From Stropharia rugosoannulata (taxonomy: Eukaryota > Basidiomycota > Agaricomycetes > Agaricales > Strophariaceae), in assembly GCA_028532985.1 (NCBI GenBank), contig JANCIK010000004.1:1674001-1738000 (forward strand): DNA of 64,000 nucleotides. Reading direction: 5' to 3'. How positions within the stretch are numbered: the first letter of the stretch is position 1; each line of letters starts with the position of its first letter. A model generated the notes under the pieces. That model saw nothing but the letters and a program-made list of their open reading frames with translations, had not been told where the DNA came from and made no database searches. The translations under genes and the position numbers were made by a program. Shown here piece by piece: positions 56,324 to 64,000 of this stretch.

Positions 56324-59300
56324 TCAACGAGCTGCGAAAGGTAAACGAGAGCTACCAACATAGCGTTCTTCGTGATCAAGATAATCACTATGCAGGACTT
56401 CAAAGCCTTGGAAGGTCCCCTGGCCGCATAACGTACGCACAATCTCGGTTATTTCGTCAATCCGCTGTAAATATAGGAGATCAGTGCTGGTTGAAGTGGT
56501 ACATATCATGAAACATCGTCAAGTACCGCAATAAGGCTGGCAAGGGCCACGACAGCTGCAACAGCTTGGGTCAGAGCAAGAACCTAAATTTAAGCAGAAA
56601 ATCTTACCAGTTGAATAAGCCGGCAGTTGATCATTCTAAAGCAGAGTATCAGAGGTAGTTAACATACAATGTAACTATGATAGATACGTACAGACAGAGT
56701 ATCAAGCGTTAGTTCGCGCAACGGGAGGCCCATAATCGAGCTCGCATTGCTATCTGATTGTTTTATCGGTTCAGGAAGAGGAGGACTGTCAGGGTTTACG
56801 TTGCTATTGGCTGTACTGGGTTGTGAACCATCATGTTCCTGTAAGGATATGTCGCTCTCTTGAGGACGCGTTAATTGAAGAAGAGCGGGACTGAGAAAGC
56901 GCGTGCTTGAATGAGCTTCATGGTAAAGCAAACGATTTCTCAGTTTGGGTAATTGGGCAGGTAAAGCGTGGCCGCCCATCAGAGAATTTGATAGAATGGT
57001 CGTAGTTGCGAAAACATCAGAAAGCTAGATCAGATACAAACGTTATGTCACTGAAAGGATATACGATAATGTAGGACTCACGAAGTGGGGATTCAGGTAC
57101 GCAGTCTAGTAAGGAATAAATCTGCCTTCAACTCAATGGGAAGAGAGCCTGGGGACATACCCTATAAAGCAATGCACTGCTCCACTTTGCGTCCAATTTC
57201 GAAAATGACACAACTAGTAGTGCCACAGTTCCTACCAATCGCACTCTGAAGAACATTGCCCAATGAGATGTCCTGTTCAACTAAATTTGGAACTTGGTAA
57301 ATCTTACTGTATCGCAAATAGTTCTTCATAGAGTGCATAAGGCCAAGTCCCTCTGTGGATATGAAGAAACATTAAACATCTTATTGCCGTAGAAAGCAAT
57401 CGACCTACGCAAACTGAGGCTCAAACTTTGCTGTTGTTAATGAGGGCTGAATGAAGCGCAGTCTTTCCTGAAATACAAGGTCAACTCAAATTATGCATCA
57501 CCCACAATAAACAGCATGAGATACGTACAGCAACAGCAATTACCCGTTCGCCTATTTTCTTGATTCTCCGTTTCTTCTGTTCAATAAATTTAGCTTCCAT
57601 TTTTGAATCCCCGCTCAGGCGCGCATGTCGTTCCTCTGCAACAAATGCTTCAACCTCGGCTGAAAATATGTGGCCTAATTCGGCAGTAACGGCTGCCTGA
57701 GTTTTTCGTACAAGTACTCTCGATGATATAGGGTTGGGAAAAAGCATGACAATGAGCTGAGAAGTCAAACTTATCAGTTGAAAACATATCCAAAGCTTAT
57801 TTGCTTACAGACGCCGTGAACCCAATAATAACTAGTAGACTGTTACTAGCAGTTAGCACCTACGACAGTACATGAAGTAAATGTAGCGTACGCTCTTTTC
57901 CATCCGATAGATATGCCGACACCGGTGTTGGCAAGGACAAATTGATTTGCATTTATCCAACTGTAACCGACAACTACATGTGGCAGTTAGTAGGCTGAAA
58001 TGAAGAAACAAAATCGACGCACCGAATACGATTGTAACGGAAGTCATAATCCAGAATGTTAGCTGAGCAGGGGGTGCAGAAATACGTGCCAAGAGAAACG
58101 GAGACAGGACTACAGTCTATGTAGCATTTTAGTGCATGCAGACCTTGTGTAACTTCAAGAAAACCCTACCGAAGCTACAACGACTCCGTATGGGTTTCCG
58201 TGTCCTAGTCCCGAGCCGATATACCAAACAGTCATACCAACTATGTAGTTCGGTCAATACCATGAGCTGAACAGCTGTAAAAACCTACTGAGTAGGCCTA
58301 ATATAGTCCCACTGAACCTAAGAATAAAGGCCGCAATCTATACATAGAGATATTAGAGCAGAATGATTGCCAATGTGAGCTCATACTTGGTCGCCCGCGT
58401 ATGTAGCCAATGCAGTCTAAAGTATCGATCGCACGGTTGTGAGATCATTAATTAAGAAAGTGAGTAATGTGTTACCTGTGCCATAATCAGCGCCCATATG
58501 CCCTTATTATCATAGTAAAACCATGCACTCGAGTGGCAAACGGACGGGATCCATAGCGCAACAGACACAACACCGCTACGCAGAGCGAGTATGCCTTCTG
58601 GAGTCTTGAGGAAAAGGAAAATAGATGCAAGTCTGAGCAGCAGTTGACCAATACGTGTCTTTGGGGCAACCGCGTCCGGGTTACGAGAAACTGAAGATAC
58701 AGAATCAGTGGTAATGATACAATTTAGTAGAATACCCCTTTATGTACCTGGGGGATCTGACAGCCGATCTAGGACATCCTTCTCTTTGTCTCGTGACATC
58801 ATTCTTTCTGAGCTTCCGTCCTGTTTTCGACCTTCATAGGGAGTTGAATCCAGATCATCCCTGCTATTAGACGGAGAGTCGAACGCAGCAGGATCAGCAC
58901 TAGTTCCCATCCCAAACGGACTCTCAAAATTTTGTCCGAAGTCATTCCCAGCAATGTTCTCCTTTACGGACGAGATACGACCTGGGAACCATACTTTGCT
59001 CGTTCGCCTCTGAGCATCGATGTCAATAATAATCTTAAGCATATCGACCAATTGCTCTGCAAATGCCTCCATGTTACCCATGAAGACGAGGCAAACATAT
59101 AAAGTTCTTGAAAAGAGTAAGTTTTTCTTCTTTTCAAGTCGATTTAATTTGAAAAGGAAAGGCATACCGGGAAGCGAACATTTCCGCACTCCTAATCATC
59201 AACTTCGTCTCGGGATCAAAAAACCTCTCGTAGGGTTGAATTAACTTCTTCCGTTCAACTTGCTTGAATTCTTCTAATGCAGTTAAGATATCGGTTAATT

Positions 59301-61100
59301 GGTCAACAAGCTGTTTTCGACGTTTCTGAATTTGGTCATCGTCAACGCGTTTGAAAAGACCAGATAATCGACCACTATTGCTCTCTTGAAACCAGTTGAT
59401 TATAATTAGCAACGTAGACCCCATAGATGCTCTGATTCTGGCGGATGCAGCTTGAAGAATAGGCACTAAAGAATCTAAATCATGTCCATGAATGAGTTCA
59501 CGCTCCTTGGTCCGAGAAATGATAGTCCTAAACGGGTTAGGCGGCTGAGAGGCACCAGTGGTGGAACTCGATGAAGCTGGTGTTAATTTGAGTTCTTTCT
59601 CCTCTAATAAATTAATATCATTTACAAAAGTGGAAAAGGAGTGCAATGCGCTGGCGTTAGAGCAGTCCAAGTCAGAAAATAAAATGATCCAACTAGTGAG
59701 TGAAAAAGTAGACTGGAGACTGACCTCGCATGGAACATAACCGACTTCAATTCTGCATTGATTCTTTTTAAATCTGAAGGTCCTAGGCGCCCAATAGAAA
59801 CATCAAGATTCATGAGCTTGATTTGAGTGGCTACCCCATGCGATGCGGCAATGAGCTTCTCTCGCAATGCAATTCCGCGGGCGTTTGTTTGTGACCATGC
59901 TTCGATATCTGAGGGCCGTAAACTGAGAATCTCTGATTGAAGACGAAGAATATCAAGAACAGGCTAATTTTTGTGCAAATATTAGTGACTACGAGCCGAT
60001 AATAGGCGTGGAAGGAAGTCTTACACTCCAAAATGTTTCCGTTAATGATGCTCTGAAACATTCATGACAACGATGCACAATTATAAGGGCTGTGAACTCA
60101 CAACCAGACATGAGAGAGGCTCTCTGGAAAGACCAAGACTAGGCTTGCTAAGGCGATTGCAACATAGAAAGATGCTGGTAGAATGAAAAGTTTTGCTAGG
60201 GTATAATTGGCCGCTGGAAGCACTGAATGCCCGTCCTAAATACATAAAGAACATTTTGCAATTCAAGAAAACTCTTACGCGGTCCTGTTGTACAAATCTT
60301 CGAATGTAATGACAGTTGCTTTTGAGTTATAACCATTTGAGAAACATATGAATCGACATACCACATCGAGAACGATTGTACCGAAGATACACAGAATGGT
60401 GAAGTTCGGAAGATACGCGCGTACTGCGCCCAGGACAAAAGCTCCGATAAAAAGAAAGACTCCGTAAACAGTGGACGACCTTGAGGGGAGAAGTGGTTAC
60501 TGTGATGTTATCAGACTCCCAGCATGATAACTTGCCGTGGATCAAGAAATCCGCCATGGAATGCAAAAAGACGACTTTGCAAATCAATAGATCCATTTGG
60601 GTCTATGCTGCATAAGAACTTACAGTAACTGAAGCAGTACCGATTTGAAGGGAAACCACATACGATGATCGTAAGTTTTGTTGCTGCTGTGCCAAAAGCG
60701 CCGAGCTTCGCGCAGCCAATGCTGCCGCCATTGCAGCGTTTCCCCATGCCCATCCAAGAAGCATACCAAGCAATAACGTAAATGAAGCAACAAGAAACAC
60801 AGAGAAGGCCAGTGTGGGCGGCAGCATAACGGCCACGATTCTAAAGATGATTTAACTTTAACATTTCCACGAGCAGGATAGTGAGTCTTCTTACACGCAG
60901 AAGAAGGCAGCTTGACCCATCGTGTCAGAAGTTTTACGAGAGACCATAAGGATCATAGTTGCTGCAAATGCAACGACGCAACGAATCCACGTTTTGACAG
61001 TGCGCCTTGACTTGAAGGCTGGTTTCACCCATGCGAAGAGACCGCTTGATATCTCCTGAGGCATGAATATAGGTTCATCCTTCAGTGATCTTTCGGGCAT
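56324..61100 (-). CDS. ArAE_2 / BRE4-like multi-spanning membrane protein
   Basis: Two blocks of membrane helices flank and precede cytosolic domains. Helices: WIRCVVAFAATMILMVS, MLPPTLAFSVFLVASFTLLL and GMLLGWAWG in the N-terminal block; a second block near 58100-58700 and 57700-57900. Soluble regions include RSSALLAQQQQ, DPETKLMIRSAEMFASRYA, LIIINWFQESNSGRLSGLF, and the C-terminal domain with FSKLDAKWSSALLYR, LPKLRNRLLYHEAHSSTRFL and IVRTLCGQGTFQGFEVLHSD, ending LPFAAR. The family includes putative aromatic-acid exporters and yeast Bre4 (brefeldin A sensitivity); transport substrate unknown. I count roughly 18-20 short introns and about 1,050 residues. The start is the ATG at 61100; a TTG further upstream is not used. 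Confidence 0.82.
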
Positions 61101-61620
61101 ACAGATAGAGAGTAAGTGGTAGATATAGGTATGTATGTGATGGAAGATGCTGAGAAACACTGAATCAATCCGTTCAAGCTCAAGGCTGGCCAAAGGCCGG
61201 CGCCGAGAACGAAGGTAGTTACGTCATGAAAATAAATATAGCCGCAGAAACGTTAATTTCGGGTCAAGCGATGATCTCTCTTTGCATAGTTATGTGAGGT
61301 TATGTGGTATGTACGACATTAAGCAACCCTTATTCTGTGTACTGTACTTGGTAAGTATACGGTCTCCTCAGATGTTAATCAAACCGTTATTGTAACAAAA
61401 GCTTAAGAGATAGCAACGCTGCATAAATAACGTCTATCTGATTGCATCTACAACAAAGGTCAGTGATAAGTAGTAATCTATTTAATACATGGTCATAATA
61501 AATAGTACGGACAGGCATAGATGATAGCATGTAGTGACTACGGTATACAGCAGAGCAAAGTGTTCAACCTGTACTCGTTGCAATAATAAAATGAACAAGT
61601 GAATGGTACATCCATGCTTG
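61101..61620. other. Intergenic, promoter of ArAE_2 gene and 3' flank of LCB kinase
   Basis: AT-rich, about 520 bp, with GTTATGTGAGGTTATGTGG direct repeat (61287-61306). No gene seen. Confidence 0.45.
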
Positions 61621-63666
61621 TTACATCGATTTCGTCCCCTTTTTTGAAGGCAATCGTGGCTCGAATTTCGCCACATAGTGGCCGTGAAGGCTCATAAGTG
61701 TCGCCCCACCTTTGATGACCTCAACTTGGAACTCCTCGAAAGGCATGGCTTCCCCGTCAACAGCCAAATGTCCGCGCTTTTGAAGAGGTTTCACCCGGTA
61801 AGAATGTGCTTTAACGTAATGCACCTAGCTTCCAGTTAATTTCGATGTGATACTGCGAGAGATAATATGACTTTACTTTAGGATGCCAATATGACAGGCC
61901 TTCAGCTGCGCCGTCCATGGAAGCCAGCAGGTCTCCTCGAGTAGGCTTGAAGGCTATTTTAAGCAATGCCAATATCGAGGTGAAATGAAACGCGTACGTT
62001 AGTCATCACAGTTAAATCAATAAGACCGTCATCGGGCAAGGAAACAGGAAACGCCATAAAGTCCCTATAGAAGAAGATAATCAAAAAAAAAAATCATTTC
62101 AAAATTGGTTAAACATACTTTGAAACGTAAGGTCCTTTTCCAGCATATAGATATATGATGGGATGTGGGAAAATTGTCCAGCCTTCATTGCCCTCTTCAA
62201 GGTCTAGCTCGCTATACTTCGTCGGTGCAAAACCTGAGCTATTTACCAGGGTGCGTTGAGTTGTCGCCGAATTCGGGACATCGGATGTCTCGTCGCCACT
62301 GTCTTCGCCGGGCGATGCCTGTCGCCTATTAGCAACTTGCATGGCCATTTTATGTTTATCGTCTTCAGCGAGCTTGTAAGAGAGTTGTATGGGTGACATT
62401 TTCTTGGTCACGACTAGATTCGCTTTCAGATGATGTATTGACTGAGATAAAAAAAGACGTACTTCCTCGCAATAGACCGTACATAAACCTAGAAGCGCCC
62501 ATCCACCTCAGATTTTCAGTTCCAATGTCCAGATCAGCCATGAGACCAAGCGCCTGCGACATAAAAGAAACTGTCCTTCTGTTGCCTTGAATGAAAGCGA
62601 AAATGTCTACTTTCATAGGCTGTCCTAAAAGCCGGGGCCGTTGAGTTGGTTAAAGGAATAATTAACCTTCAAGTCAGATTGACAGGCTATATTACCTTTG
62701 ATTGCGTTTAAAGTGGCTGCTAGTACATCAAACCCCTCCTGTACAACAGCTGAGATCAGAGTCGAGAAGCCTATTTCAAGAAATAATTGAATACTTCAAT
62801 TCCAAGCAGATTTAGAGATAAACCATTGCCCGAGCCAGTTGGTATCGGTGCTACCGGTATGGATAATGCGTTCGTGGGATCTGGATGTCCGGCAAGGCCA
62901 TTGAGAACTTCGTGCACTAAACCATCCCCAGACACTGTAATGACACCGTCAAAGTCAAGAGACAATGTTTTTGTAACTTCTTGAGCTTGTCCTTGGTGGG
63001 TAGTGTCTAAAAGTTCGTTTGGTGAGAATGATCGACCCTTGAAATGCTGGCATACATAGGATTTCCAGGGAACACCCGGCTGCGTTCAGAACAGGTTCCA
63101 CTGTCTTTTGGAATATGGATACTGCTTTCTTCTACAATAATCTTTGAGACTAGCGTGTAGACATGATTCCGCGCCACACACCTTGCCTCCAAATGGATTG
63201 ACAAAGACCATGAAGCGTCGAGAGCGTTTAGCTCCGGCAACTGTGGAGGTTCTATTATTGCTGCTATGGGAGTCGTGGCGAACTATTTGATCTCACCATC
63301 ATAGGCGGCTTTCATGACCGATTCACTCCATTGTCCAGCGTAATCTGCTCTGTTCTGGTCAACTCTTCCTTCGATAACGACGAGGTGCAGTGCCTTCTTC
63401 TTCTTCGACAAATACGCCACTTTCAACATACATAAGACATCGTCAAAGGCTGCCTGCAGGATGTATCTGTGTGCAATGTCATGGTGGACGTCAGGTTTCG
63501 AGTCTGCAGTGGTCCCCGTTTAGTTTTTGGTCGGTTTCGGCGTTGCAGAGTACAAAGGTATAGTGTACTGACGCGTAAACTTTTGTATAGACAAGTTTGA
63601 GGTGTTTAGAGTGAGCTTTGCATGGGATATTGGATCGGTCTGCACAGTAATCGTCTTGTCCTGCAT
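61621..63666 (-). CDS. LCB4: Sphingoid long-chain base kinase (sphingosine kinase type)
   Basis: Start MQDKTITVQTDPISHAKLTL. The DAGK/sphingosine kinase catalytic domain follows: FMVFVNPFGGK (glycine-rich), AVSIFQKTVEPVLNAAGCSL, FDGVITVSGDGLVHEVLNG (SGDG nucleotide site), PIPTGSGNGLSLNLLG and GQPMKVDIFAFIQGNRRTV. Then LGLMADLDIGTENLRWMGAS, with the substrate-side GxxADxDxxSE-like acidic pattern, and C-terminal LPDDGLIDLTVMTN, KVHYVKAHSYRVKPLQKRG and LAVDGEAMPFEEFQVEV. Known role: phosphorylates phytosphingosine/sphingosine. An insert rich in Ser/Asp (GEDSGDETSDVPNS) lies mid-protein as in yeast Lcb4/5. About eight introns. No membrane segment seen. Confidence 0.92.
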
Positions 63667-64000
63667 GATAGACGAAGAAGTGGAGAAGAGGGTGAATAGA
63701 AACCCTAATTAGGCCGTAATATAGAACAGGACTGAACTCGAGTCCGCCAAGAAGTGTTGCTTTCATGCGGTCATCTGTGTACGCAGTTCATATGACCACA
63801 TGTGATCCGGTAAATGATTGCCGATCTGTCGGTGAACGGCACCGGCCCAGAAAGTGACAAGTTCAGGAGACCGATGGCAGCCTCTAAGTAGTACAAACAT
63901 CTTCTAGCACTAATTTCCATATGTATCTTGCTCTAAAGTGGATGATGCACAAGGCTGCCCACGTCTGCACTCGCCATTCATTTATCCATTCAATTCATAA
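63667..64000. other. Upstream flank of LCB kinase, window edge
   Basis: Promoter side of the kinase gene; no other gene seen before the window ends. Confidence 0.4.

Overview
This window is nuclear DNA from a basidiomycete fungus, most likely an Agaricomycete. The evidence is intron-dense genes with short introns (about 45-70 bp), tight gene spacing, and readable orthologues of NDC80, SF3A1, HID1, TAP42, OGG1, MTHFR, creC and UBC6 in their basidiomycete forms. The species cannot be named from the sequence. Coordinates span start codon to stop codon including introns; most splice sites are read by eye from GT/AG signals, reading frame and family alignment.

1-13.5 kb is mostly housekeeping: MOG1 (-), NDC80 (+), a TmpA/NPS12-like membrane protein (+), an ERI1-like 3'-5' exoribonuclease (-), CMS1 (+), mitochondrial ribosomal protein MRPL31/mL60 (-) and splicing factor SF3A1 (+). 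The 3.8-5.0 kb stretch has no convincing gene.

13.7-30.1 kb is the accessory heart of the window: eight copies of one family of single-pass membrane proteins. Copies 1-3 are on the minus strand and copies 4-8 on the plus strand, diverging from about 18.4 kb. The ectodomain has a fixed exon pattern that includes a conserved 10-nt microexon. A Ser/Thr/Pro-rich stalk, one transmembrane helix, a basic stop-transfer stretch and a cytoplasmic tail follow. Every tail carries a PPxY or LPxY motif, the type of ligand bound by WW domains of Rsp5/Nedd4-type ubiquitin ligases. The copies fall into two subfamilies that differ in cysteine pattern. Two copies are truncated or broken, and copies 4 and 5 share duplicated 3' flanks. 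This looks like a young, turning-over receptor-like family; its function is unknown.

30.2-34.2 kb holds two tandem NYN-domain (MARF1-like) putative RNases with LOTUS-like C-terminal regions. The second has lost expected active-site residues. 34.7-39.8 kb contains mitochondrial MRP10/mS37 (-), ER-anchored E2 enzyme UBC6 (+) and two unrecognised multi-exon genes (+).

39.9-64 kb returns to conserved genes: BCKDHB (-), creC/WDR20-like (+), APC15 (+), MTHFR (-), a Rab6/Ypt6 GTPase (+), TAP42 (-), OGG1 (-), HID1 (-), a large ArAE_2/BRE4-like membrane protein (-) and a sphingoid-base kinase (-).

Neighbouring genes do not form a pathway. The dominant layout is head-to-head pairs with 70-310 bp between start codons (MOG1/NDC80, ERI1/CMS1, MRPL31/SF3A1, copy 3/Pro-rich ORF, MRP10/UBC6, BCKDHB/creC, MTHFR/RAB6), implying shared bidirectional promoters.
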